Origin: Caloramator australicus RC3 | GTDB lineage: Bacteria > Bacillota > Clostridia > Clostridiales > Caloramatoraceae | Assembly (NCBI RefSeq): GCF_000297115.1 | Contig: NZ_CAKP01000002.1 | Location: 1-42,264 of the forward strand | Length of the DNA: 42,264 nucleotides | Direction: 5' to 3' | Shown: positions 25,254 to 33,616 of the stretch, in pieces | How the letters are laid out: each line of letters begins with the position of its first letter | How positions within the stretch are numbered: the first letter of the stretch is position 1 | Notes under the pieces: generated by a model | Told to the model about the DNA's origin: nothing | Databases searched by the model: none | Seen by the model: only the letters and a program-made list of their open reading frames with translations | Made by a program: the position numbers and the translations under genes

Positions 25254-26578
25254 TTTTTTTCATAATCTTCAAGTGCCTTTTTAACTGTCCTTGAAAGAGC
25301 TAGTAAGGCTATAAGGTTTGGAATAACCATTATTCCATTGAAAAGGTCGGCAAGTTCCCATACTAAGGGAACTTCAAGGACTGTTCCTAATGCAATAAAT
25401 ATAATAACCAATATTCTATATGGCATTAACCCTTTTTTGCCAAATAAGAATTTAACATTGGCCTCTCCAAAGAAATACCAACCTATTATTGTTGAAAAGG
25501 CAAAGAATAAAAGGGAAATTGCGACAAACACTCCTCCAAAGGATCCTAAACCTCTAATAAAAGCCTCCTGAGTTAACTTTATCCCTGTTGTTTTAGTTTC
25601 AATTGAGCCTGTAGTTAAAATTACAAGGGCAGTTAAAGTTAAAATAACAAATGTATCTATAAATACACTTATAATACCAACAACCCCTTGTTCAACTGGA
25701 TGATTTACCTTTGCAACAGCATGGGCATGGGGTGTTGAACCCATACCTGCTTCGTTGGAGAAAAGTCCCCTTGCAACACCATATCTTACGGCTTCTTTAA
25801 CAGTTGCACCTATTATTCCTCCTGTTGCTGCCTTAGGATTAAAAGCTCCAAGGAATATCATCTTAAAAGCAGGAATAAGTGAGTCTATGTTTAAAACAAT
25901 AACTATTATTCCTCCTATTATATAAAATAAGGCCATTAAAGGAACCATCTTTTCTGTTACTGAGGCAATCCTTTTTATCCCGCCTATAAAAATAAAACCT
26001 GCTATAACTGCAAGAACTATCCCAACGTAAATAGGCTTTATTCCAAAGGAATTACTAAAGGCTGCTCCGATGGAATTTGACTGAACCATGTTGCCCATAA
26101 ATCCTAGCGCTAAAATAATTGAAACCGAAAATAAATAAGCAAGAAAATTGCTTCCTAAACCTTTTTTAATATAATAGGCAGGTCCACCCGTAACCTCATC
26201 CTCTACCTTATCCTTAAAAGTTTGTGCAAGAACTGCTTCTGAAAAAAGGGTTGACATTCCAAAAAAGGCACTTAACCACATCCAAAAGATTGCACCTGGT
26301 CCACCTGATGCAATGGCTGTTGCTGCACCGGCAAGATTGCCTGTTCCAACTTGAGCTGCTATTGCCGTTGCAAGAGCTTGAAAGGATGTCATGCCCTCCT
26401 TTCCTGCCTTTTCTCCCTTTAATGTTATATTACCAAAAACCCTTTTCCACCCATCCTTAAATCTTCTTATTTGGACTCCCTTTAAAATAATAGTATAATA
26501 GATTCCAGTCCCACATAATAGAAAAATTAAAACATAGCTCCAAAGAATGCTATTGATATTTTTTACAAGATCTAACAT
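25247..26578 (-). CDS. Sodium:alanine/glycine symporter (AGCS family)
   Basis: A 443-residue membrane protein with about ten hydrophobic segments. Family signatures are visible: TSFQALATAIAAQVGTGNLAG near residue 65 (sodium and substrate binding), GPGAIFWMWLSAFFGMSTLF, GVARGLFSNEAGMGSTPHAH at about 270, and FFAFSTIIGWYFFGE. It imports alanine or glycine with sodium. Members differ in substrate, so alanine versus glycine versus glutamine is not settled. It is a single-gene unit with its own promoter and terminator. Confidence 0.92.
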   Translation of the reverse strand: MLDLVKNINSILWSYVLIFLLCGTGIYYTIILKGVQIRRFKDGWKRVFGNITLKGEKAGKEGMTSFQALATAIAAQVGTGNLAGAATAIASGGPGAIFWMWLSAFFGMSTLFSEAVLAQTFKDKVEDEVTGGPAYYIKKGLGSNFLAYLFSVSIILALGFMGNMVQSNSIGAAFSNSFGIKPIYVGIVLAVIAGFIFIGGIKRIASVTEKMVPLMALFYIIGGIIVIVLNIDSLIPAFKMIFLGAFNPKAATGGIIGATVKEAVRYGVARGLFSNEAGMGSTPHAHAVAKVNHPVEQGVVGIISVFIDTFVILTLTALVILTTGSIETKTTGIKLTQEAFIRGLGSFGGVFVAISLLFFAFSTIIGWYFFGEANVKFLFGKKGLMPYRILVIIFIALGTVLEVPLVWELADLFNGIMVIPNLIALLALSRTVKKALEDYEKKN

Positions 26579-26618
26579 AGAATCCCCCCGTCCTTAAGTT
26601 AAAAGTTTAACAATAACC

Positions 26619-26647
26619 ATTATACTCCTTAAATATTGACATTACAA
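26619..26647 (-). promoter_or_regulatory. Promoter of the AGCS symporter gene
   Basis: TTGTAA (26642-26647), 17-base spacer, TATAAT (26619-26624) on the minus strand; GGGGGG precedes the start codon. Confidence 0.6.
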
Positions 26648-26721
26648 ATAGTTAGGTTCTTATTTATAGAAATTATCTTTAAATATTCTAAAAATATTAA
26701 ATTTTTCTAACAATTTCGCAT

Positions 26722-26763
26722 AAAAAAGCACTTTATCAGAATAAAATTTCTGAAAAAGTGCTT
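26722..26763 (-). terminator. Terminator of the nag operon
   Basis: AAGCACTTT-TCAGAA and TTCTGA-AAAGTGCTT arms around ATTTTA, followed by TTTTTT (26722-26727) on the minus strand, 23 bases after the nagA stop codon. Confidence 0.85.
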
Positions 26764-26786
26764 AGATCACCTATAAAACCTCAAGC

Positions 26787-27890
26787 TTATATAATAACAT
26801 CTACGATATTAAATTCCTCATCTAAAATACAAAACTCCGCATCTTTCCCAGCTTCAATACTTCCCTTTTTATCGTAAATCCCCAATAGTCTTGCAGGATT
26901 AATTGTAGCTAATTTTACTGCTTCCCACATCTCAAGGTTTGTGTTTTTGTAAAAGTTTCTTATTCCCTCATTCATCTTAAGAACGCTTCCTGCAATAGTT
27001 CCATCCTTTAAAGTTGCCTTGCCATTCTTTACTATTACAGCCTGTCCTCCAAGCTCATATTCCCCATCCCCAAGAAGGCAAGCCCTGTTTGAATCAGTAA
27101 CAAGAATTATTCTATTTTTTCCTTTAATTCTAATTAAGACTTCGTAAAGATAAGGATGGATATGAATATTATCAGGTATTACTTCACAATAAACATCAGT
27201 TATAAAGGCAGCACCTAAAACCGAAGGATTTCTATGATGAATCTGAGGCATTGCGTTAAAGGTATGAGTTATACTTTTAGCACCATGCTCTATTGCCTTT
27301 ATCGTCTTCTCATAGCTTGCACCACTATGTCCGATTGATATTATTATACCTTCTTTACAACATTTTTTGATAAATTCCTCTGCCCCTTCAAGCTCTGGTG
27401 CTATAGTAACTATTTTAATAACATCCTTATAGGGTTCTATCAACTTAAAATCAGGATCTATTAAAAATCTATCATCATGGGCACCCTTATATTTTTTACT
27501 TATAAAGGGTCCCTCTAGATGAACTCCTAGTAAGCCTTTATATCTTCCCCTTAGCATAAAATCTTTAATTCTTCTTAGTGCTTTTTCAATTTTTTCAAAC
27601 TCCAACGACATCGTTGTTGCAAGAAAGGATGTAACCCCTGTTTTTAAAAGGTCCTTCGATATTTCCTCTAATCCTTCCTCATCCATAAAATCATATCCTG
27701 AACATCCATGAACGTGAATGTTTATAAATCCTGGTGAAACGAAGTTTCCTCCCACATCCATAAGCTCTATCGTTGATAGATTATATTCCTTTTCTGAAAC
27801 TATATCTATTATTTTATCTTCAAAAAGTATAACCCTGTCCTCTAATACACCATTTTCAAGGATTATTTTACCGTTTTTAATTCCCTTCAT
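26787..27890 (-). CDS. nagA: N-acetylglucosamine-6-phosphate deacetylase
   Basis: A 367-residue amidohydrolase. It has the HxH motif in SPGFINIHVHGCSGYDFMD, the metal-binding Glu in GVHLEGPFIS, two His in IGHSGASYEKTI and SITHTFNAMPQIHHRNP, and the catalytic Asp in IILVTDSN. It converts GlcNAc-6-phosphate to glucosamine-6-phosphate and acetate, feeding NagB. The gene overlaps the end of ptsI by 14 bases, with AGGAGGG as ribosome binding site inside ptsI. It is the last gene of the operon. Confidence 0.95.
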   Translation of the reverse strand: MKGIKNGKIILENGVLEDRVILFEDKIIDIVSEKEYNLSTIELMDVGGNFVSPGFINIHVHGCSGYDFMDEEGLEEISKDLLKTGVTSFLATTMSLEFEKIEKALRRIKDFMLRGRYKGLLGVHLEGPFISKKYKGAHDDRFLIDPDFKLIEPYKDVIKIVTIAPELEGAEEFIKKCCKEGIIISIGHSGASYEKTIKAIEHGAKSITHTFNAMPQIHHRNPSVLGAAFITDVYCEVIPDNIHIHPYLYEVLIRIKGKNRIILVTDSNRACLLGDGEYELGGQAVIVKNGKATLKDGTIAGSVLKMNEGIRNFYKNTNLEMWEAVKLATINPARLLGIYDKKGSIEAGKDAEFCILDEEFNIVDVII

Positions 27891-29499
27891 AGGTCCCTCC
27901 TAATTTCTTTTTTAAGTTTAAAATCATAGGTGGAGATACACTAAACTCATCCAATCCCATTTCAAATAGAGTTTCTGTCATACTTAAATCCGATGCCATC
28001 TCTCCACACATTCCAACCCATATTCCTTCTCTATGTGCATTATCAATAACAATTTTAATCAATCTCAATATTGAAGGGTGTGATGGTTCATATAGGTATG
28101 ATACATTTTGATTCATCCTATCAACCGCTAATGTATATTGTATAAGATCATTTGTTCCTATACTAAAAAAGTCAACTTCCTTTGCAAGTATATCAGATAT
28201 TATTGCAGCCGAAGGAACCTCTATCATTATTCCAAGTTTATAATCTTTAGAATATTTAATATCCTGAAAAGATAATTCTTCTTCAGCTTCCTTTAATATC
28301 CCTTTTGCTTTCCTTAACTCCTCCAAGCCCGAAATCATTGGAAACATAATTTTAAGATTACCATAAACTGATGCTCTTAGGATAGCTCTTAACTGTGTTT
28401 TAAATAAATCTATTCTATTAAGGCAAAGCCTTATTGCTCTCAATCCTAAAAATGGGTTTTGTTCCTTTTCTAAATTTAAATATGGCAAATGTTTATCTCC
28501 ACCTATATCAAGAGTTCTTATTATAACTGGTTTCCCATCCATCTTTTCTAAAACATACTTATATGCCTCAAATTGTTCATCTTCTGTTGGTAGAGTCTCT
28601 TTGTCCATATATAAAAATTCCGTTCTAAAAAGTCCAATTCCATCTGCACCATATTTTATAGCTAAATCAACTTCCTCTTTTCTTCCTATATTTGCTGCTA
28701 TTTCTATTAACCTTCCATTTTTGTTTACTATAATATTTTTATACTTTAAAAGTTCACTTTTTTCATCATTAATTTTCTGCTGTTTTTCTTTATACCTTTT
28801 TACAGTTTCATCATCAGGATTAACAACTATAATACCCTCATCACCATCAAGTATTAAAATGTCACCTTCTTTTACTACATCTGTTATATTCCCCAATCCT
28901 AAAACTGCTGGTATTTCAAGTGTTCTTGCTATAATTGCAGCATGAGATGTTTTCCCACCTAAATTAGTTGCAACTCCCAAAACTAATTCTTTATTCATTT
29001 GTGCTGTTTCAGATGGAGTAATATCATCAGCTACGATGATGCATTTTTCAGGTATATTGGCTATAGAGTTGTTATTGCTTCCACTTAAAATATTTATTAT
29101 TCTATTTCCAACATCCTTTATATCAGACGCTCTTTCCTTAAAGTATTCGTTTTCCATATTAAGAAATATTTGAGCATATTCATGGCTTACTAATTTTACT
29201 GCATATTCAGCATTAATTTTATCGTCGTAAATTCTATTTTTAATTGAATTAATAAATTCAACATCTTCTAAAATCATCAAATGTGCTTCAAAAACTTTAG
29301 CAATCTTTTCTCCTATTGTATTAACTGAAGCATCTTTTATTTTTTCTATTTCATCCTTAGTTATAGAAATTGCTCTATCTAGCCTATCAATCTCTTCTTT
29401 AGCATTTTCTACTTTATATTTTTTAACTTCTATTTCTTTTTTTATAATATGTGCCCGTCCAATCGCTACTCCAGAAGAAGCAGCAATGCCTTTATACAT
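27877..29499 (-). CDS. ptsI: PTS enzyme I (phosphoenolpyruvate-protein phosphotransferase)
   Basis: A 540-residue enzyme I, close to the usual 570. The phosphorylated His lies in GGKTSHAAIIARTLEIPAV at about residue 185; the PEP-binding TIM barrel follows with GLFRTEFLYM, RTLDIGGDKHLPYL, IMIEVPSAAI, FSIGTNDLIQYTLAVDR and the catalytic Cys in GMCGEMASD. It takes phosphate from PEP and gives it to HPr, encoded 9 bases upstream. This looks like a full general enzyme I and not a fused variant. Confidence 0.96.
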   Translation of the reverse strand: MYKGIAASSGVAIGRAHIIKKEIEVKKYKVENAKEEIDRLDRAISITKDEIEKIKDASVNTIGEKIAKVFEAHLMILEDVEFINSIKNRIYDDKINAEYAVKLVSHEYAQIFLNMENEYFKERASDIKDVGNRIINILSGSNNNSIANIPEKCIIVADDITPSETAQMNKELVLGVATNLGGKTSHAAIIARTLEIPAVLGLGNITDVVKEGDILILDGDEGIIVVNPDDETVKRYKEKQQKINDEKSELLKYKNIIVNKNGRLIEIAANIGRKEEVDLAIKYGADGIGLFRTEFLYMDKETLPTEDEQFEAYKYVLEKMDGKPVIIRTLDIGGDKHLPYLNLEKEQNPFLGLRAIRLCLNRIDLFKTQLRAILRASVYGNLKIMFPMISGLEELRKAKGILKEAEEELSFQDIKYSKDYKLGIMIEVPSAAIISDILAKEVDFFSIGTNDLIQYTLAVDRMNQNVSYLYEPSHPSILRLIKIVIDNAHREGIWVGMCGEMASDLSMTETLFEMGLDEFSVSPPMILNLKKKLGGTYEGN

Positions 29500-29508
29500 T
29501 CTCCCACC

Positions 29509-29769
29509 TCAATCCTTTAAATCTTCTAAGAGTTTCTGTAGTGAATTTATAGCCTCTTTTTCATCCTCACCTTCAGCTTTTATCCTTATTTCATCTCCCA
29601 TTGCTGCTCCCATTGCCATAACATTCATTATGCTCTTTGCATTATATTCTTTGTTATTTTTGATTAAATAAATATTCGACTTAAACTTCATAGCCTCTTT
29701 TACAAGTATACTTGCCGGCCTTGCATGAAGCCCCGTTGGGTTATTTATTTTTACTAAAATTTCCTTCAC
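29509..29769 (-). CDS. ptsH: PTS phosphocarrier protein HPr
   Basis: An 86-residue HPr. The enzyme-I-phosphorylated His is in PTGLHARPASILVKEA (about residue 15), and the HprK target Ser is in KSIMNVMAMGAA (about 46), so it can serve both transport and CcpA-type catabolite control. It sits between crr and ptsI with short gaps (12 and 9 bases). Confidence 0.95.
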   Translation of the reverse strand: MKEILVKINNPTGLHARPASILVKEAMKFKSNIYLIKNNKEYNAKSIMNVMAMGAAMGDEIRIKAEGEDEKEAINSLQKLLEDLKD

Positions 29770-29781
29770 AGAAATACCTCC

Positions 29782-30258
29782 TTATTTTAATCTTACATTA
29801 GCAATAACATCGCCTTCTTCAGCATCTATAAAATTTACGTTCATTTCCTTAACCTTTTCCATGTTAGTAATTAAAACAGGAATTATAGTTGACTTAGCTT
29901 TATTTTTTATAAGTTCTAAATCAAAGGTTATAAGTTTATCTCCAATCCATACATAATCTCCCTCATTTACAAAAGTGACAAATCCCTTCCCTTTCAACTC
30001 AACAGTATCAATTCCAATATGAATTAATATCTCCAATCCTTCTTTAGTTTTTATTCCAATGGCATGTCCTGTTGGAAAAACTTGAATTATTTCTCCCTCA
30101 ACTGGAGAATATATAGTATTATCTTTTGGATCTATTGCAAAACCATCTCCTACCATTTTACTTGAAAAAACCTCATCTGGAACTTGTGATAAATCTATTA
30201 CTTTTCCTTTTATCGGTGATTTTATCTCAATCTGTCTCTTACTAAAAAGTCCAAACAA
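29782..30258 (-). CDS. crr: PTS glucose-family EIIA component
   Basis: A 158-residue single-domain EIIA of the glucose class: SPIKGKVIDLSQVPDEVFSS at the start, SPVEGEIIQVFPTGHAIGIK, and the phosphorylated His in ILIHIGIDTVELKGKGF at about residue 92. It carries phosphate from HPr to the EIIB domain of the GlcNAc transporter, which lacks its own EIIA. The gene is separated from ptsH by 12 bases. Confidence 0.95.
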   Translation of the reverse strand: MFGLFSKRQIEIKSPIKGKVIDLSQVPDEVFSSKMVGDGFAIDPKDNTIYSPVEGEIIQVFPTGHAIGIKTKEGLEILIHIGIDTVELKGKGFVTFVNEGDYVWIGDKLITFDLELIKNKAKSTIIPVLITNMEKVKEMNVNFIDAEEGDVIANVRLK

Positions 30259-30273
30259 TTTTACTCCTCCTTT

Positions 30274-31179
30274 TTATCTGTTTATAGATGCTGCAATTCT
30301 AAAATATGTATGCCTTCTGCCTCTTATAGTTATCGAATAAGCTAATATATTTTCAGGGATCGCAATTCCCGGTAATCCGCAATCTCCAATATGATGAATA
30401 TCTGCTCCTGCCATTTTGCACATTAAAGCTATATTTTTTATAGTATTCTCTTCTGCTCCTTCTTGTGAAGTTCCAATTGTAGTCATAGCAATCGCTCCTA
30501 AATCATGAACATAATCTATAAGTTCTTTTGCATAATCCAATGTAATACCAGGAATAGTTCCAGGTGCTGGAATTAAAATGCCATCTGCACCCTTTTCGAT
30601 AAATGAATAAATGTCCTCTTTAGTTATCAATTTGCTGCCTTGTTCTTTTTTAATCCCTGATGAGTGCATTTTACCTGCAAACAAAACTATATTTTCACCA
30701 ACTACAGATTTTATTTCTTCTATAGATCTACTTATTTCATTATTAGTAACTCCCGTTTTAGGATTGCCAGTTAATATTATAAAGTCTACACCCATTTCTT
30801 TTGCCTTTTTAGCGTTCTCCTTTGATGCAATCCTTCCTTTGCTTATGCTTTCAATATTCATTGAAAAATCTACAGGTTCTAAATTAATACCCACTGGTCT
30901 GCCTGTTAACCTTTTCACTTCCTTTATATAGTCATAATTATCCTCAACTTTAATTCCCTGAACTAATGGTTCGTTTAAATCAAACATATTTAAAATGATT
31001 AAATCTGCTCCAAAGGCAGCAGCCAATTCAGCATTGCTTATATTTAAAAGTAAAGGCTGCAGTAGACTTATCACTTCAGCTGCAATTACTCTGCCTTCGC
31101 TTGCCATAATAGATTCTATTAACTCTTTCTTACTCATCTTTAAAATATCCGATGAGAAACTATCAATAAATCTTTTCAT
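30274..31179 (-). CDS. Unknown TIM-barrel-like protein of the nag/PTS operon
   Basis: A 301-residue soluble protein that I cannot assign a function. Alternating strands and helices, and motifs such as AAFGADLIILNMFD, RPVGINLEP, MGVDFIILTGNPKTGV, GADGILIPAPGTIPGI, and IHHIGDCGLPGIAIPENI suggest a TIM barrel related to phosphoenolpyruvate-mutase or HisA-like folds. I recall similar proteins as an uncharacterised family found in PTS operons. The start at 31179 has GGGGTGAT upstream. It lies between the EIIBC gene and crr, behind an internal terminator, so a link to amino-sugar phosphate metabolism or regulation is plausible but unproven. Confidence 0.7.
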   Translation of the reverse strand: MKRFIDSFSSDILKMSKKELIESIMASEGRVIAAEVISLLQPLLLNISNAELAAAFGADLIILNMFDLNEPLVQGIKVEDNYDYIKEVKRLTGRPVGINLEPVDFSMNIESISKGRIASKENAKKAKEMGVDFIILTGNPKTGVTNNEISRSIEEIKSVVGENIVLFAGKMHSSGIKKEQGSKLITKEDIYSFIEKGADGILIPAPGTIPGITLDYAKELIDYVHDLGAIAMTTIGTSQEGAEENTIKNIALMCKMAGADIHHIGDCGLPGIAIPENILAYSITIRGRRHTYFRIAASINR

Positions 31180-31190
31180 GTTATCACCCC

Positions 31191-31215
31191 AAAAATCCTC
31201 GGGCAAAGCCCGAGG
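31191..31215 (-). terminator. Intra-operon terminator between nagE and the TIM-barrel gene
   Basis: CCTCGGG and CCCGAGG around CTTTG, followed by ATTTTT on the minus strand, in the 40-base gap. It should reduce transcription of the downstream general PTS genes relative to nagE; no promoter is evident behind it. Confidence 0.75.
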
Positions 31216-31219
31216 AATG

Positions 31220-32629
31220 TTATACGCTTAAATTTTTATTGCTCATAATCGACTTTATATGTGTTACAAGTGGGTCTGCTGAAGTTCCAACAACAATTTG
31301 ATAATTATTTTTACCCATCTTTATAACTCCTGTGGCCCCAAGAGTCTTTAATGCGTTTTCGTTAACCACATCTGGATTGTTTACTGAAACTCTAATCCTT
31401 GTCACACATGCATCTATATTAACTATATTTTCTTTTCCTCCTAAGGCACTTAATATCTCAGCCGCCTTATCTTTTAAAGCTGATGAGGACAATTTGGATA
31501 TTACTGATGATTCCTCCTCAATTCTTCCTGGAGTCGGTATATCATACTTAATTATGATATAGTAGAAAATAAAGTAATAAATTATGCCGAATATAACCCC
31601 AACTACTAAAAGTCCTATAGGTTTACTTGATATACCAAAATTTAAAACATAATCTATTAACCCTGCTGAAAAACCAAATCCACACCTCATTCCAAGAGCT
31701 GTCGTAACTGCAAGTGAAATCCCGCTCAAAAGAGCATGGATTACATACAAAAGTGGTGAAAGGAACATGAATAAAAATTCAATAGGCTCAGTTATTCCTG
31801 TTAAAAATGATGTAAACGCAACACCTAACAGCATTCCTGTAACTTCTTTTCTATGCTCTTTTTTAGCAGCCATTATCATAGCAAAGCAAACTGCAGGTAG
31901 TGCAAACATCATTATTGGGAAAAATCCTGTCATAAATGTTCCTGCATTTGGATCACCAGCAAAGAATCTTGATAAATCCCCTGTTACAATTTTACCAGTT
32001 GCATCTTTAAATTCACCAAATTGGAACCATACAAAAGAATTAATAACATGATGAAGACCAAATGGTATTAGTAGCCTATTTAACAATCCAAAGAAAAATC
32101 CTCCAATGGCTCCAGATGAGGCGATAGCATTACCAAAGGAACTGATAAAGTTTTGAATAAGTGGCCATACATACCCAAAAATAACTCCAATAACTAAAGA
32201 ATAAAAAGAAGTTACGATAGGAATAAACCTCTTTCCACCAAAGAAACCTAAAAAGTCTGGTAATTTAATGGCCTTATATTTATTATATAGATATCCAGCA
32301 AGTATACCGACAATAATACCAGATAATACTCCCATGTTTATCTTGTCATTAAATGTAGTAGCAACCTTAGTTAATACAAAGTAACCAACTGCAGCTGCAA
32401 GTCCAGCAACTCCATTGTTTTCTTCAGCAAAACCAATGGCTATACCGATAGCAAATAAAAGAGCAAGGTTACCAAAGATTGCATCTCCTGCAGCAAACAT
32501 CCATTTTAAATTAAAAACATCTGGTGCCCCAAGCCTTAACAAAAGTGCTGCTGCAGGTAAAACTGCAACTGGCGTCATCAAAGCCTTCCCAAGCTTTTGA
32601 AGATTAGCAAGCAATTTGTTGTTACTCAT
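31220..32629 (-). CDS. nagE: PTS N-acetylglucosamine-type EIICB transporter
   Basis: A 469-residue protein: an EIIC domain of about 375 residues with some ten membrane segments (MTPVAVLPAAALLLRLGAPD, IPFGLHHVINSFVWFQFGEF, FLTGITEPIEFLFMFLSPLL), a short linker, and an EIIB domain with phosphorylated Cys in VNIDACVTRIRVSV. Segments and nag context indicate GlcNAc; glucose is the main alternative. It has no EIIA domain, which crr supplies. The start at 32629 has AGGAGGGGG upstream; thirteen earlier codons are leader. An antiterminator switch precedes it. Confidence 0.9.
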   Translation of the reverse strand: MSNNKLLANLQKLGKALMTPVAVLPAAALLLRLGAPDVFNLKWMFAAGDAIFGNLALLFAIGIAIGFAEENNGVAGLAAAVGYFVLTKVATTFNDKINMGVLSGIIVGILAGYLYNKYKAIKLPDFLGFFGGKRFIPIVTSFYSLVIGVIFGYVWPLIQNFISSFGNAIASSGAIGGFFFGLLNRLLIPFGLHHVINSFVWFQFGEFKDATGKIVTGDLSRFFAGDPNAGTFMTGFFPIMMFALPAVCFAMIMAAKKEHRKEVTGMLLGVAFTSFLTGITEPIEFLFMFLSPLLYVIHALLSGISLAVTTALGMRCGFGFSAGLIDYVLNFGISSKPIGLLVVGVIFGIIYYFIFYYIIIKYDIPTPGRIEEESSVISKLSSSALKDKAAEILSALGGKENIVNIDACVTRIRVSVNNPDVVNENALKTLGATGVIKMGKNNYQIVVGTSADPLVTHIKSIMSNKNLSV

Positions 32630-32656
32630 TAAAATCCCCCTCCTAAATTTAAAATC

Positions 32657-32725
32657 AAAAAGAGCCAAAAAGGTAAAATGCTACCTTTTTGGCTCTTGCT
32701 TGACAAAGTCAATTGCACGCCAAAA
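32657..32725 (-). promoter_or_regulatory. GlcT-type antiterminator (RAT) and terminator before nagE
   Basis: The terminator at 32661-32696 has arms AGAGCCAAAAAGGTA and TACCTTTTTGGCTCT and a TTTT tail. Upstream TTTTGGC (32719-32725) can pair with GCCAAAA of the terminator's 5' arm (32687-32693), enclosing GTGCAATTGACTTT, which looks like a GlcT/LicT target. The two folds exclude each other, so a PRD antiterminator should control readthrough from nagB into nagE. Confidence 0.75.
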
Positions 32726-32774
32726 TTTCAAGAATATTCTATTAATTTTATTTTATACCATATTTTACTGTCTG

Positions 32775-33509
32775 TCAACGGAGTTTAATAAACTTTGCTG
32801 CATCTTTATCTAAAATGAATGTTACATCTGGATGAAGTTGCAGAACTGATGCAGGATGTTTCGGAACTATCGGCCCATATATTGCTTTATATATTGCTTC
32901 CGCTTTTTCTTCCCCACTTGCAAGAAGTATTATTTTTTTTGAATGCATTATTGTTTTTATGCCCATGCTTATTGCAAATCTTGGGACCTCAGCAATGCTA
33001 TTAAAAAATCTCGAATTTGCCATTATTGTTTCTTCATCTAGTTTTACAACATGGGTTGTTGCTTCAAATTTTAAATCTGGTTCATTAAATCCTATGTGCC
33101 CATTTTTGCCAATACCGAGTATTTGAAGATCAATTCCACCCTTTTCTTCAATAATTCTTTCATATCTTTTACATTCCTCTTCCAAATCCTGTGCCATGCC
33201 ATCTGGTATGTAAATATTTTCTTTCTTTATGTTTATATGATTAAAAAAGTTTTGAAACATGTAATAATGATAACTATTTTTATCATTTTTATCTAAACCA
33301 ACATACTCATCTAAATTAAAAGTAACTACATTTGAAAAGTCTAAATCCTCTTCCTTATGCATCCTTACAAGTTCTTTATACATACCTATAGGCGTACTTC
33401 CAGTTGCAAGTCCTAATATAGTATCAGGCTTTAATAGAATTTGACCTGCAAGCATTAAAGCTGCTTTCTTACTCATAGATTCATAACTATCCTCAATAAT
33501 AATCCTCAT
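32775..33509 (-). CDS. nagB: Glucosamine-6-phosphate deaminase
   Basis: A 244-residue deaminase/isomerase. It has [17 protein letters not shown] near residue 36, the catalytic Asp in FNLDEYVGL at about 67, and [15 protein letters not shown] with catalytic His and Glu at about 137-142. It turns glucosamine-6-phosphate into fructose-6-phosphate and ammonia. The start at 33509 follows AGGAGGGG; six earlier codons are leader. It is the first gene of the nag transcript and follows a switchable terminator. Confidence 0.95.
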   Translation of the reverse strand: MRIIIEDSYESMSKKAALMLAGQILLKPDTILGLATGSTPIGMYKELVRMHKEEDLDFSNVVTFNLDEYVGLDKNDKNSYHYYMFQNFFNHINIKKENIYIPDGMAQDLEEECKRYERIIEEKGGIDLQILGIGKNGHIGFNEPDLKFEATTHVVKLDEETIMANSRFFNSIAEVPRFAISMGIKTIMHSKKIILLASGEEKAEAIYKAIYGPIVPKHPASVLQLHPDVTFILDKDAAKFIKLR

Positions 33510-33525
33510 AAAACCCCTCCTAAGC

Positions 33526-33576
33526 AAAAAAAGCTGAAGGACTCACCTTCAGCTTTTGCCTAAAGTTACACGCTGA
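33526..33576 (-). promoter_or_regulatory. GlcT-type antiterminator (RAT) and terminator before nagB
   Basis: Terminator arms AGCTGAAGG and CCTTCAGCT (33532-33554) with seven T. Upstream TCAGC (33572-33576) pairs with GCTGA of the 5' arm (33549-33553), enclosing GTGTAACTTTAGGCAAAA, close to known GlcT targets with CGTGTTACT. Transcription from the promoter at 33588 would reach it within about 10 bases. Confidence 0.78.
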
Positions 33577-33587
33577 TTTACAATATT

Positions 33588-33616
33588 ATTATAATCCATA
33601 ATAAGGGATTAATCAA
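33588..33616 (-). promoter_or_regulatory. Promoter of the nag operon
   Basis: TTGATT (33611-33616), 17-base spacer, TATAAT (33588-33593) on the minus strand. The -35 overlaps the glcT stop codon. Confidence 0.75.
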
